From Ricinus communis (lineage: Eukaryota; Streptophyta; Magnoliopsida; Malpighiales; Euphorbiaceae), in assembly GCF_019578655.1 (NCBI RefSeq), contig NC_063261.1, positions 2,790,001 to 2,854,000 on the forward strand: DNA of 64,000 nt, in the 5' to 3' direction. Positions 1 to 12,084 of the stretch are shown in pieces. Each line of letters starts with the position of its first letter. Position 1 is the first letter of the stretch. The position numbers and the translations under genes were made by a program. The notes beneath the pieces were generated by a model, which made no database searches, had not been told where the DNA came from, and saw only the letters and a program-made list of their open reading frames with translations.

Positions 1-427
1 TCGTAGAAGATAAAATAGGGTTAACAACATTTCTTATTTTTTTATCGGGTCACATCTGAATTAATTAGTTTATCAACAATTAATCTAGTATAAAGCTGCA
101 AAGATATACATTACCATTATTGATAAGTCGAACTTTAGATTGGAAATGTGTTTCTAAATTGTTGTTAACACTCAAGCATATCACCCATACAATTTATCAT
201 TCAAAGTCATTCATATTTCAAAGATGAAGATTCCAGAGTTTTCTGTAAGCATTCCTATCTCCAACATTCTTGATGGGTCCATATTACTACAAAAACCATT
301 GGCGATAGGAAAAGAAAAAGTGTTAAGAGATGCCTTAATTTTTCAGCTGAAAAGTGAGCCAGTCAACAGCGATCCTTCGTTCCCCTGTTATAGTTGAGGC
401 AACATTTATATTGGCCACAAAAGAAGA
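1..427. other. AT-rich flank without recognisable gene
   Basis: I see no sustained reading frame, splice pattern, LTR boundary or repeat in this stretch. It reads as ordinary AT-rich plant intergenic DNA up to the inverted-repeat element that follows. Confidence 0.6.
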
Positions 428-1051
428 AGGCAAAAGGTATAAAAATACTCTTGAACTTATTAGAAAATTTTAATTAAGTTCCTTTTTTTTTGACTCAATT
501 AAACTAATTAATTTTTATAAAAAGTCCAATTAAGTTTCTGTCTATTTTTTTGGCTTGATTAAACCTATTAATTTTTATAAAAGGTCTAATTAATCCATAA
601 TGCTAACAGCGTCCAAAATATCATTAAATGCAAGGATTCCAGTATCTTGAGAGGAAAAATAATAACCGATCTGAATATTTCAAAGTCATGCCTATATCAC
701 ATGAGAAAGAGAAGACCACTGCTCTTCTTTATAAATTAGGGTTTATAGATACTAATTGTATAAAAATAAAGATGAAGAAGTGACTTTCTCTCCCTCATCT
801 GATATAAGCATAACTTTAAAATATTCAAAACAGTTATTATTTGCGCTCTCAAAATAATGGAACTCTTACACTTAACGAAATTTTGGACGCTGTTAGTATT
901 AGGGGTTAATTGGACATTTTATAAAAATTAATTAGTTTAATTAGTAAAAAAAATAAATAATAACTTAATTGGACTTTTTATAAATATTAATAGATTTAAT
1001 TGAGCTAAAAAAATGATGAGAATTTAATTAGATTTTTTTATACTTTCGGCT
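428..1051. mobile_element. Long-TIR MITE, possibly Mutator-like
   Basis: The two ends form an imperfect inverted repeat of about 190 bases around a ~230-base spacer. The left arm contains TGCTAACAGCGTCCAAAATA near 601-620, and its reverse complement recurs near 870-895 as TTTTGGACGCTGTTAG. Runs such as TTTTTATAAAAAGTCCAATTAA also match in inverted order (about 515 and 965). The outer ends read roughly GGCAAAAGGTATAAAAA and, inverted, GCCGAAAGTATAAAAA. Both sides are flanked by AAGAAGAA (421-428 and 1052-1059), a possible 8-9 bp target duplication, though the sequence is simple. There is no coding capacity. Long TIRs with an 8-9 bp duplication suggest Mutator-like origin; this is inference. 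Confidence 0.6.
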
Positions 1052-2480
1052 AAGAAGAATTATAAGCAGGTTATTTCGACAAGAATTGAATCATCAACAA
1101 AGAAAACAGCTTTCAAATAAATAATTATATTCCAAATAGCATTGTTTCTTATTTAAATCCATTTTCAATAAATATTTCCTAACACAAACTTATTGCAGGC
1201 CAGAATCTCCTTAATTCTTGATAAATGATGACTTGCTGATGACTGTAAAGATTCCACTAATGAGATATTTATAACTATTGTGTTAATAATAAGTTTTACT
1301 GTTTACAATCCTAGAAATTGATCTAATGTATTTTTCCATGTTACAGGTGTCCTTTATGATGATGTCCTCTTAGCTCTTTTCTCCTTTTACTAATGTTTAG
1401 ATAATATGCACGGTGATATTTTTAAAATATTTCTCTTTACTGTTATATCATATTTTACTTTTCAAATTAATATCAGTATATATTACTAATTTCTGACTCA
1501 AAAGTATAATTATATTTTGATATATATATTATTATTTTGATAATATATATATTTTTAACATATAAAATTTAAAATTATATATAATTTTATAGTTATTAAT
1601 ATATTAATTAATAAATTATATTTTTAATTAAATAATAATTTTAATTTTAAAAATAGTACTTTAATTTTATTCTTATTTTTTTAATAATTAATAAATTAAT
1701 TTTTTAATTAGACTATAATTCTAATTCTAGAAAATAATCTTTTAAATTATATTTTTAAAAGTTATTTTCTAATTATAGAATAATTTCCAATCCTAAAAAT
1801 TGTAATATCAATTATACTTATAAATATTAATTTATATAATACTAAAAACTAATTACTAAATATTTTTACACTAATAAATATTTTAAAATATTAAAAATTA
1901 AAATGTATCTAAAATATATAATTTATTATTACTCTTAAACTATTATAAATAATTATACAATATCACAATTCTAATTAATCTTTATTTATAAACTTGATTT
2001 ACTATATTCTTTATAATTAAAATAATTACAATGATCATTTAACGTATAGATAAACTAGTTTATGTTTAATACTAGTCGTTTACTCGTTCGTTGTAGAACC
2101 ATTATTATTACTATTTTGATTATAAAATTAAATTTAATAGAATATTTAATATTTAATATTTATATAAGGTATTTTAAAAATAACATCAAATTAGATATTT
2201 TTATATTTCTTAAATTGTTTTAGTATTTTAAAATTTTATTAATGTAATAATATAAAAAATAAAATATTTACTAATTAACTTTAATATTGTATAAACTAAT
2301 ACTATCAATATATATTAATATTTTCTAGGACTAAAAATTATTATATAATTAAAAGACTTATTAGTAAATATAGTTTAGAATATTATTTTCTAGAATCAGA
2401 AGCATTAGAAAATTAATCTACTAGTGAATATAATATTAAAATATAGTGGAAATGTTATATCTTATGATAAAATTAGAACC
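1052..2480. other. Very AT-rich intergenic DNA
   Basis: No open frame, splice-site pattern or repeat boundary is recognisable. From about 1480 to 2440 the sequence is almost entirely A/T with short interrupted TATA and TAAT runs. This fits intergenic or matrix-type plant DNA; I see nothing further in it. Confidence 0.6.
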
Positions 2481-2485
2481 ATTAT
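2481..2485. repeat. 5-bp target-site duplication, left copy
   Basis: ATTAT lies directly before the 5' LTR (TGTCAG...). The same five bases follow the 3' LTR at 11499-11503. This defines the insertion boundaries of the intervening element. Confidence 0.85.
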
Positions 2486-4700
2486 TGTCAGTATCCCTTT
2501 CTAGATCTAGATATTGAGAGAAAAATGGAAAATTCTATAATGAAAGTTACTGCCTTTTCGGATCTCGAGAAGTAAAGGAAAGGCGAATCCGATGCTAGAG
2601 TTGAGGTTAATCCAGTTGGAATTATCTTTTTAAAATCAATTTGAACCTAATTGTCAGAAAAAATTAAATTTTAAGGTAAAAAATGATAGTTTTTACAACT
2701 TCAGTGACCTAATTGTAGGTTTTTTATAAAGTTTTCTATGTAGAGCCGGTCGGCTCTATATAGTGCCGATTGGGTGTTTGCAATTCGACATTGTTTTTTA
2801 TGACGATTTCACATCCTAAAACAAATTCTAGAAGGCTTTGACGATAATCATCACCTTTGTTGATAATTATTTAAATTTTAAAAATACAAAAATATGATGT
2901 TTATTGATATATTACTAAAATCTATCGCTTTCTTTAGGGTTTTTCTTGAAACCTTACAAATAGAAAGGGTGTTTAGCGTTTTGGTTAGGGAATTAAAAAC
3001 TAAAAATCGACTATAAGTGAAATTAAGACTTGAAAAATATTGAGAAAGAAAGAACATAAAGAAAATAAAGAATATTACTGTTGTTCTTAGTCGTTATTAG
3101 AATACCCAAGCTACTGAAAAAAGAACAATTTTAGAAAACAAACAGCTGCAGAAAGAGTATTTTTGGAAACTTTTCTTTTTAATCGACAAAAGATTTCTCT
3201 GAGCCAGATCCAACACTAGATTTCTATCCGCTCTTCGATTCAACTGCATCCTCATCACCTGAGACTCGGAGATCTATTATTCACAGGGTTCCTTCAACCA
3301 TACATCCACATTCATCATAAAACCAGTTCTTTCATACCTTTTTTTTATTTTTATTATTATTTGATCTTAAAAATATGAGTAGGATTTTGATATATGATAA
3401 GTATGATTAGATTAAGTGCTTTTTATGAATATGCATGTTAATAAGGTTTAATTCTAATAATAAGAACTTATATCTAATTAGAAACAATTAGGGTTTTTGC
3501 CATGATAATTAGATTAAGTGCTATTTTGCCAATTAGGGTTTTTATATCTAATTAGAAACAATGTTATAGGATCAATATTTAGATTTATTTGTCATGATAA
3601 TTAGGTAATTAAATATGTTAAACATTATTCTTTTGTTCTGATTTGCCTTCTGTTAGTTTATAACTTTAGAATTTTTAGTAATTTAAGATTTTGATTGTTC
3701 AATTGTCTTCTGTTATTTTTATTTTGATGTTTTTTATCTGTTTTCTCTTATTCTAATTGGTTTTTAATGTCTGTGCATGTGAGATTCGACTCTAGGGATG
3801 CGATGTATTGACGAACGATGAAAATCCGCCTAGGAACCCTAGAGCCGATCAGTTGTTCAAGCCAAACACCAAATTTTGTATTTTTTAGCGTTTTTTATGT
3901 ACTTTCAGTCTTTGTATAGTTTTAGGTCATTTCATTTTCACTACCATAGTTGTACGCGGGTTGTGACAATTAGATTTTACTTTTTGTTTTATTTTGTTTA
4001 TTGTATATTAATTAAATATATGATTATATAATTGGTTAATTAAAATGGGCCACACAGACTCAGGGCTAAAATTGATCCAACATGAATCTGGTAGTCCAAT
4101 AGGCTAATCAACTTTAATTGGGCCTAAAATCCTAAGATCCAAGTAGACTAGCAGGCTTTGGCATGTTTTGTTAAAGCTTGAACTTAGTTAGGATTAAGAT
4201 CACAATAAATGAGCTTTCATATAACAAGTAGTCCATTAGGCTTAAAGGCTGGAATTCAAGAGCATAATTGGTAATTGAGCTAGACTAGGTGGGCCTTGTA
4301 TATATTTGATTAGGAAATTATGCTAACCATTTAATATAGGCTGGGTTTAATTAAAATGGGTTAGACTTAGGTGTATTATGCGTGTTATTTTTGCATTCTT
4401 GTGTATGAATTGCTTGCATTTATAGGAAATAATTTGTTAAACGATAAAATTAAAGACTAATATATATAAATAAGGAAGTTGGTTTTCAGATCCATCTTTG
4501 GATTCTATGGTGTAAGCTTCCCTATGAAATTTGAAAAATGCCACTCATTAGTAAAAGTCTCACAATGATAGCCGGGTGGCGACTCCCATCTCCATGTTAG
4601 ACTCAATGACTAGTTGGCATGTTCCCGATTAGGTAGAAAAGCTTTATACTGCCGTAGTCGCTAAAGACACTTGGGTGCGGGCCCAAAACCGCCACCCATA
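2486..4700 (+). repeat. 5' LTR of the Tat-like element
   Basis: The LTR starts TGTCAGTATCCC and ends GCCACCCATA, aligning along its length with 9289-11498. Shared landmarks include CTAGATATTGAG near the start, a GCCGGTCGGCTC cluster at about 2744-2770, another (GAGCCGATCAG) near 3843, and GGTGGCGACTCCCATCTCC near 4576. The 3' copy ends in CA while this copy ends in TA, a point change. Length is 2215 bases. Confidence 0.88.
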
Positions 4701-4701
4701 G

Positions 4702-4719
4702 TGGCAACTTCATAGGGGA
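4702..4719 (+). other. Primer-binding site (degenerate)
   Basis: TGGCAACTTCATAGGGGA follows the 5' LTR after one spacer base. The related elements here read TGGCTACTCTGCTGGGGA (57266-57283) and, on the minus strand, TAGCGACTCTGCTGGGGA (51105-51122), with the same one-base spacing. tRNA-Arg is the primer described for Ogre/Tat elements; the exact tRNA match is unchecked. Confidence 0.7.
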
Positions 4720-5590
4720 TAAGAGAAGCTGATTTCAGTGTATGTTTGTCTTTAATTTTATTATTAACAAATTATTCTTGCATCATTACACTTTTATACA
4801 CTGTATTCTTTGTTCCTTATAGCCCTGATGGCATCAGCTAGCGGTTCTTTAGTTCCACTCAAATCCTAGAATTGTGATACTGGCTACCATCACTCAAAAG
4901 TATTGAGTGTATATCCTTCATCGCATGGACCCTTGAGTAGGGAGACATCAAGAAAGAACACTTTTTACTTGTGGGAGCCTTTTATCCTTACCCAAGACTC
5001 AGCTCATAGTAATGACCGTAGTAATCTCTCCTAGGAACCCTGTTGCTTGCTATATGAGATGTTTTCCCTTGTAAGTGTCTTAAGCCCAAATATTGAAAAG
5101 CCTTGGCCCAAGAAAATGTGAAATCAGTCCCTAGGCTCATAATATGTAGGCTTTTATGTTTATACTGAGAAATATCGCTTTGTTTGTTTAAATATACTTG
5201 GAGAGCTTATGGCATGCGCATCAGGCCTGCTATCTCTTGTTAATAGAAAGCCAAAACCTAAAATCTTAGGAAAGAACGACTCACTAGGAATCGTGTGCGG
5301 GAAGTAATAAGGTTGGAAGGATAAACTATACACTACTATGTGTTCTAACTTCTTTTTCTTTGTCCTTGTGCATTACATGTGTATCATGCATACCATGCAT
5401 CTCATGCATCATACAAACTCTTTGTTTTGAAGCCATTATAAATTATTATCCTTAGTTTGGATAAGACAAGAATGGATATCAAGAGAGCCCATTTCACTAG
5501 TAATCAAGATAAGAGCCCAGAAGTAGCACTTCAGAAGTTGAAAGAAAGATAGCGCACAAGCAAGACATTGATCCTATCAAGACTGCAATC
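4720..5590 (+). other. Untranslated leader of the Tat-like element
   Basis: This stretch lies between the primer site and gag and has no sustained frame. It aligns with the leader at 57284-58110 and, inverted, with 50808-51104. Shared passages include the GATAAGAGARGCTGATT segment and the region around ACCCAAGACTCAGCTCA (near 4990). It is a retroelement leader rather than a host gene. Confidence 0.7.
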
Positions 5591-6525
5591 ATGGCTAACC
5601 TAAGGATTATGATTCGAGAGGAACTCCAGCAAGCTTTGGCTGAGACTTTTAGGAAACAAACGATCCAAAAGACTGCTACTGCCCCTGCAATTGCTGCTGC
5701 TGCTACTCATGATGTGGAAGCACATGGTGAGTACCTTTGGAACTTAGATGACTACATACTAGAAAAAGCTAAGAAAGAGTTTGCTCTTACTGCAAAAGTT
5801 GTTATGGAATCCGAGATTTTGCAGAGTCTGACTAAAAGGCTCTACAAGATGCAAGATATGCTGAAAGATCAAGCTTTAGATTCAAATTTTGATTTCGAAG
5901 AATTGATGTTAACTGGAGAGGGTAAGTTACATCCTAAATTCACATGCCTGAAATACAGAAGTTCAATGGAACTGGAGATCCAAGGGTGCCCTTGTAGCAA
6001 TATGCCACTATAATGAGTACTATTCATTTGGCTAAAACCTAAATCATCAAGCTATTTGTACTCTTATTAGAAGGGCAAGCTGTAAACTAGTACCATAGGT
6101 TGGAAAGGCCCATAAAGTCTAATTAGAAATAACTTTGTGATACTTTTGTGTAATAATATAACTACAATGCTCAACTAGAAGTCTCTATAATAGATTTGTA
6201 GTTAACGAAGCAAAAGCCTAATGTATCCTTTTCTGACTTCTTGACTAGATGGAGAAACAAAGCAATTCTAACAAAGAACAAGCCTTCTAAGAAGGATCAA
6301 GTTTAAATGGTAGTTCGAAATGTACTCCAATTTTAGGTGGAAAAGCTGTAAATGATGAATCCCAAGACCTTCGTAGGCTTGTACGATAATGGCTTACAAG
6401 TAGAAGAAATTGAAAATACTAAAGCTAGTTGGAGCAAGGAAAGCTTTGAAGCTACATAGATTAAAAATCTACCATTTGAAGATGATGAAGCTTCATAAGA
6501 TTTAGCACTTGATTGTCTTAACATA
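5591..6525 (+). pseudogene. gag: Gag pseudogene of the Tat-like element
   Basis: Gag is the retroelement capsid polyprotein. The first 140 codons are open from ATG 5591, which aligns with a matching start near 58110 in the related copy. After a stop at 6013 the homology continues in shifting frames to about 6525. Recognisable pieces include LFVLLLEG-AVNWYHRLE, SFSDFLTRWRNK and an FVGLYDNGLQVEE-like stretch; the first two match the better-preserved gag at 58467-58955. That middle part is the retrotransposon gag domain. Several stops and at least one frameshift make it non-functional. The alanine- and threonine-rich N-terminal linker is shared with the other copy. No protease follows, unlike at 58961. 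Confidence 0.75.
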
Positions 6526-7680
6526 AAAATATGATTATGCTTTTAGGATCAGTGATATAACTCCGGTTTTGCTTATTTTATAATGTTTATCCTGATGGTA
6601 TTCTACATTAAAATGATTAGTATGTGAGCATGTATAACATTAATTCTATTTGAATTGATTTATTTAATTTGGGCATAAATAACAATCCTAGGTACATAAA
6701 GCACATAACTCTTGAAGAGAGAAAAGTGAGAGAGCAAAAAAGAAATAAAAAGGAAAGAGAAAGAAAAAGGAGATAGTATTTGATACAATATGATTAAATT
6801 CAAGGTAGCAAAATTATTTGAAACACTAAAGGCAAAGCAAGAAGGTCGAGTTCATCCTCCATTACATTAATTACGACCTTGAAAACAACAAGGACCTCCG
6901 AAGATAGAAGTGATTAAACATTGGTGCTCTAAATATGCAAGACCGATAATATTTGACTCCAAAAAGAGATTTAGATCGAGCTAGAAACTTCCATATTAAA
7001 AAAGAAAAAGAGACAAGAAAAATTATTTTGCTTGAAGATGCTAAAAGGAGTTCAATCCTCAGGGGCAATAATTTCACAAGTCACTCTATACTGTTTCAGA
7101 TACTATTTTTTGAAAAAAAAAGAAAGAAAGAAAAAAATAGAAAAAATGGACCCTACTGACTAGAGGACCTATATAGTATAGTCAGGCAAAATTAAAGAAA
7201 AAATTGAGAAAAAAATAGTTGACTAGAAAATCCAAAAGTACTAATTGATAACAAGAGTAGTATTATATGAAATAGAAAATATACCCATTTGTACCCATAT
7301 TAAATGGACAAAATTTAATTAGAATTTTTTCAAATTTACACATTAATTTTCATTGCTTGCACACTAACAGATGGAAAAACAAAATAAGAAGCAGTATCTA
7401 TGAGATCTAAACATAAAGAAGATCATTTTTTCTTCGACTTTTGTTCTTGTGTTTCTCGCGAAAAAATTTAAGAATTTGTAGCACTTAAGTCTTCATCAAT
7501 CGTGACATCATATGCAATGAATTAGCAAAACTAGAGTCTTTCAATCTTGTCTCAGGAGAAGTCCTGAGAAATAGTATAATCATTTGCAAGCATTGACAAA
7601 AGCGACTGCGAGTGCTTTAGTTCACACTTCTCAATCAACTAAATCTGCAAAAAGTAAAAATGAGAAAAAAAAATAAAGAC
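6526..7680 (+). other. Non-coding interior of the Tat-like element
   Basis: Downstream of gag the expected protease, RT and integrase are missing. The sequence is purine-rich, especially 6715-6780 and 7110-7230, giving short frames full of lysine and glutamate that I regard as compositional. I recognise no protein domain on either strand. Confidence 0.55.
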
Positions 7681-7825
7681 AAGAGTCTGCTAAGTTGAAA
7701 ACCCTAGAAAGGGTGGCTTATGCAAAAGTAGAGCCTGCTAAGTTGAAACCCGAAAGGGCAACTTAGGCAAAAATTAAGATTTTAGCCTACTAAGCTGAAA
7801 AGCTAAAAGGGCGGTTTAACAAAAG
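7681..7825 (+). repeat. Three degenerate ~55-60 bp tandem repeats
   Basis: The unit contains a CTGCTAAGTTGAAA-CC-GAAAGGGYRGCTTA-GCAAAA core and recurs three times in succession (about 7684, 7735 and 7785). It is interior to the Tat-like element, before the larger arrays that precede the 3' LTR. Confidence 0.65.
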
Positions 7826-8289
7826 TTAGGGCATAAAACTAAGAAAAGAAAAAAGATCTGGTTGCTATCTGTATGAGATTATCGTGAAGCCAATTGTCAT
7901 TGTGCGAGTATTAGTACAGCCCCAAGACAAGACCATTCAGTCCTCGCATGCTTGAGTTCTATCTAGATCTGCATTTTATATTATCACCATGACTTTCAGA
8001 ATTCTCATATACATCATCATCTTCATTATTTTCTATCAACCATTTGGCTCCATGCCTACCTACTTGTTAAATCGTCAATCTTTTACCAATGAGCATCGCA
8101 ATGCCTCTGTCCAAACTAAAGGATGATTTGTAGAAATGCATTACATGTCATACATAACATGCATATCACATACCTTCACTAATTTTGCTTGATGAGATTT
8201 GTATATATACTTGTATATATATCACTAACCTGTAACAGAAAAATCAAAAGAAGTTCAAAAAGAAATAAAGTGCTCGAACTACATTCAAT
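7826..8289 (+). other. Non-coding interior of the Tat-like element
   Basis: No reading frame or repeat is recognisable between the two tandem-repeat zones. A short TATATACTTGTATATATA stretch lies near 8203-8222. Confidence 0.5.
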
Positions 8290-9180
8290 TTTGCTTCTTG
8301 AAGTGATAGGTGCATCAATTTACTTCCTAATATGAAAGATTCATTAGTTTACTTCTCGAAGCTGAAGTTTATTAGCTTACTTCCCAAAGCGGAAGCTCAT
8401 AAGCCTACGTCCCGAAGTGGAATACAATCAGTGGAATATCATCAAATGTCCTGAAGTGGAAGATCACAAGCCTATTCTTAGAAGTGGAGAACTAGTTTAA
8501 GTGTACTTCTAGAAGCAGAAGACTCCGAAGTGGATGACCAATTTACTCCTTGAAGTATAAGATCTCGAAGCGGGAAAATCACTATTTTTCATTATGAAGT
8601 AGAAATTATGCAAGAAAATAAGAAAGTTATTAGTTTGACACCTGGAAGTGGGAGAATTTTACGAAATCACAACCGAAAGTAGAAATTACAACATAATTGC
8701 ATCCTAAAGTGGAAAGTAATCAAGAAGCTAGAGGAAAGTCTCTACAAGTATAAATTAGACGTGTGTGGTTCCTAAATCAGCGAGCATGGTTCCCAAATCA
8801 GCAACCATGATTCCTAAATCAACGAGTGTGATTCCCGAAAATTATCGGGCGTGGTTCCCCAAATCAGCGAGCATGGTTCCCAAAATCAATGGGCGTGGTT
8901 CCTAAATCAGTGAGCGTGGTTCCCAAATCAACAGGTGTGGTCCCTAAATCAGCGAGCATGGTTTCCCAAAATCAATGGGCATAGTTCCCCAAATCAATGG
9001 GTGTAGCTCCCAAATCAATAGGCACGATCTCTCAACTCAAGTAGGCAAAGCCCTCAAGTTCAAGCAGGCTAGTCCTTAGATCCCTAATAGAGTGAAGTCT
9101 TCAACCTAAGCAGGCGAAGTCCTCAACTCAAGCAGGCATGGCCCTACATCGAATCAACAGTCAAAGTTCGAGCTTACGAG
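8290..9180 (+). repeat. Variable tandem-repeat arrays before the 3' LTR
   Basis: Three repeat types follow one another. About 8290-8740 repeats a CCGAAGTGGAAG-containing unit. About 8757-9040 repeats a unit of roughly 28-32 bases built on GCGTGGTTCCCAAATCAGCGAG. About 9045-9150 repeats an AAGCAGGCGAAGTCCTCAA unit. The last type recurs at 30740-30900 in the other Tat-like element, followed in both by TTCGAGCTTACGRGG. Units differ by substitutions and small indels. Hypervariable tandem repeats before the 3' LTR are known for Tat elements and can seed satellites. Confidence 0.75.
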
Positions 9181-9276
9181 GTGTGGCTTCTATAGCTCAC
9201 ATATCCTTTTGCTATATCCTTGATATTTATGATTTCTTTTTATTTAATGTATTTGCATGCTCATAAATTTTGACAA

Positions 9277-9288
9277 ATTGGGGGCAGC
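9277..9288 (+). other. Polypurine tract
   Basis: ATTGGGGGCAGC lies immediately before the 3' LTR. It is the expected priming site for plus-strand DNA synthesis in reverse transcription. Confidence 0.7.
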
Positions 9289-11498
9289 TATCAACACCCC
9301 TTTTCCGGATCTAGATATTGAGGAAAAAATGAAAAACCTTATTATAAAAGCTACTGCCTTCTTGAGTCCCAAGAGTTGAAGGACAGGCGAATCTGAGGCT
9401 AGGCTCGAGGTTAATCCAACTGGAATTATCTTTTTGAAATCAATTTGGACCTAATTGTCAGAAAAAAAAAATTTTAAGGTCAAAATGGTAGTTTTTACAA
9501 ATTCAAGGACCTAATTGCAAGTTTTTCATAAAATTTTCTTGTGTAGAGCCGGCTCTACATAGTGCCGATTAGGTGTTTGCAATCTGACATCATTTTTTGT
9601 GACGATTTCACTTCTAGATACAAATTCTAGAATTTTTTTTATGATAATCATTATTTTTATCGATAATTATTTAAATTTTAAAAATAAAATATGATATTTA
9701 TTGAGATATTCCTTAAATCTATCACTTTCATTAGGGTTTCTCTTAAAACTGTACCTTTATAAATAGAAATAGGTGTTTAGGATTTTGAGCGTGGAATCAA
9801 CAATTGAAAATCGGCCGTAAGTAAGATTAAGACTTGAGAGACAGTGAGAAAGAAAGAACAGAGAGAGAATCCAGAGAGAAAAGAAAGAAAAGTACTGTTG
9901 TTCTTAGTCGTTGTTAGAAGATCCAAGCCATTGAAGAAAGAACCATGTTTTAGGAAACAAACCGCTGAAGAAAGAGCATTTTGGAAACTCTTTTTTAATG
10001 GACAGAAGATTTCTCTAAGCCAGATCCAGTACTGGATTCCTACACGGTTTTCGATTCAACTACATCCTCATCGCTTGAGACTCAGAGATCCAACATCCAC
10101 TGTGGCAACCTGAGTGTTCCTTCAACCATACATCCACATTCATCATAAAACCACTAGTTCTTACATTCTTTTTTTATTTTCTTTTATTATTTGATCTTAG
10201 AAATATGATTAGGATTTTGATATATGATAAGTATGATTAGATTAATTTTTTTATGAATATGCATGTTAGTAGGGATTGATTCTAATAATAAGAACTTAAA
10301 ATTTTGAGATCTATTATTTTGCCAATTAGGATTTTTAGATCTGATTAGAAATATATTATAGGATCAATATTTAAATTTATTTGTCATATGCTTATATGAT
10401 TAAACCTGTTCAACATGATTCTTTTATTATGATTTACCTTCTGTTAGTTTATAATATTTTAGGCTTTTTAGTAATTTAGAATTTTGATTATTCGATTGTT
10501 TTCTGTTATTTTTATTTTGAGATCTTTTATCCTATATTCTCTCATTCTAATCGATTTTTAATGTCTGTGCATGTGAAATTAAGCTCTAGGGATGCAAAAT
10601 TATATTGATGAACGATGAAAATCAGCCTAGAGCCCTAAAGCTCGATCCACTGTTCAAGCCTGACACCAAATTTTGTATCCTTTTGGCATTTTTTGATGTA
10701 CTTTCAGCCTCTGTATAGTTTTTAGGTCATTTCATTTTTGCAATCGTAGTTGTAGGTGGGTTATAATAATTAGGTTTTACTTTTTGTTCTATTTTTTTTT
10801 TTTTTTTGTTTATTGTATGTTAACTAAATATATGATTATATGATTGGTTAATTAAAATGGACCATACAGACTTAGGGTGAAAATTGATCTAACATAAATT
10901 TAGTAATCCAATAGGCTAATCAACTTTAATTATGCCTAAAACCCTAAAATTCAAGTAGATTAGCGGGCTTTGGCATGTTTAATTAGGGCTTGAACTTACT
11001 TAATGAATGGGCCTTTCCATAACAAGTAGTCTATTAGGCTTAAAGACTTGAATTCAAGAGCATAATTAGTAATTGAGCTATACTAGATGCGCCTTGTACA
11101 TAATTGATTAGGAAATTAGGCTAACCATTTAATATGTGTTGGGTTTAATTAAAATGGACTAGATTTATATGTATTATGTATGTTGTTTTGGCATGCCTCT
11201 GTATGAATTGCTAGCATTTATAAGGAATAGTTTGTTAAATAATAAAATTAAAGACTAATATACATAATAAGGAAGTTGGTTTCCAGATCCATTTTTAGAC
11301 TCTATGGCGTAAGCTTCCTTATGGAATATGAAAAACGCCACTCATTAGTAAAAGTATCTCGGTGATTATTTGGGTGGCGACTTCCATTTCCGCTCTAGTC
11401 TCAATGACTAGTTAGCATGTTCCCGATTATATTGAAAAGACTTATAGTGCCGTAGTCGCTAAAGACACTTGGGTGCGCATCTGAAACTGCCACCCACA
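9289..11498 (+). repeat. 3' LTR of the Tat-like element
   Basis: The LTR starts TATCAACACCCC and ends GCCACCCACA, aligning with 2486-4700. Length is 2210 bases against 2215 for the 5' copy. It contains the same motif clusters: GAGCCGGCTCTAC near 9546 and GTGGCGACTTCC near 11373. A short frame at 9844-10113 is also LTR sequence and has no protein signature. Confidence 0.88.
9758..9765 (+). promoter_or_regulatory. TATA-like box in the LTR
   Basis: TATAAATA sits about 470 bases into the LTR, ahead of the presumed R region. The 5' copy has a mutated counterpart (TTACAAATAG near 2955). Related LTRs carry comparable boxes near 32388 and, on the minus strand, at 52317-52324. Confidence 0.5.
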
Positions 11499-11503
11499 AT
11501 TAT
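11499..11503. repeat. 5-bp target-site duplication, right copy
   Basis: ATTAT follows the terminal CA of the 3' LTR and is identical to 2481-2485. Confidence 0.85.
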
Positions 11504-12084
11504 CTAATTAGGAAACTAATTTATTAGTTAATATAATTTAAAATATAAACAAAATTATTTCTTAAAAATGAATCATTGTTTAATTAGAAATGCTACTTAT
11601 TAATTAATAAATTAATAGAAGAAATCATAAAATTATATATAAGTTATATTAAAATAAAAATTTATATATCAAAATATAAATATATATGTTAAAAAATTAT
11701 ATGTCTCAGAAATTAATATATAATATAATTAATAGCGAATGCTAAAAATAATTTTTACGTGAATGCAAGTATTTCTAATATTTTATGAAAGCTACTAAAC
11801 CATTTCTAATATATTATCAATACAAATGGAAAATGCATGAATAACCAATGTTGTAATATGAAGTTTTATTATTTTAATTGTTGACAATATGCTTTATGAA
11901 ATTTCTAGACTTAATAATCTAAATAATTTAAATTTTTATAATATTTTACTATTTTATTCAATTTTTAAAAAATTATTAATTTAGGTGTGATTTAAAATTA
12001 AGTGCAAATTTGATCTAATTGAGTTATTTATCAAAATTAAACAACACAAAGAGTGACATGAACACTAATTAAGAAATAAAAATT
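11504..12084. other. AT-rich intergenic DNA
   Basis: No gene, LTR boundary or repeat is recognisable between the Tat-like element and the minus-strand LTR fragment that begins near 12085. It continues the type of sequence seen at 1100-2480. Confidence 0.5.

Larger units (their letters stand above)
2486..11498 (+). mobile_element. Non-autonomous Tat-like Ty3/gypsy LTR retrotransposon
   Basis: This is a structurally complete 9.0 kb element: target duplication, 5' LTR (2486-4700), primer-binding site, leader, broken gag, tandem-repeat arrays, polypurine tract, 3' LTR (9289-11498), target duplication. The ~4.6 kb interior holds only a gag remnant; protease, RT, RNase H and integrase are absent, so mobility would have needed proteins from a relative. 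A relative with gag plus protease lies at 57265-59643. Assignment to the Tat/Ogre group rests on the primer site (TGGCRACTC...GGGGA type), the gag and protease sequences of the relative, and the repetitive region before the 3' LTR. The two LTRs differ at many positions, so the insertion is not recent. Confidence 0.88.

Noticed and set aside
6953..7159. Lysine-rich frame
   Set aside because: It reflects a purine-rich tract in the Tat-like interior; the opposite strand gives an equally open frame.
8757..9040. CRISPR-like short repeats
   Set aside because: Units are degenerate and contiguous with no unique spacers, and the DNA is plant retroelement 3' region.
9844..10113. Open frame of 89 codons
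   Set aside because: It lies wholly inside the 3' LTR, the 5' LTR copy does not keep it open, and no domain is recognisable.
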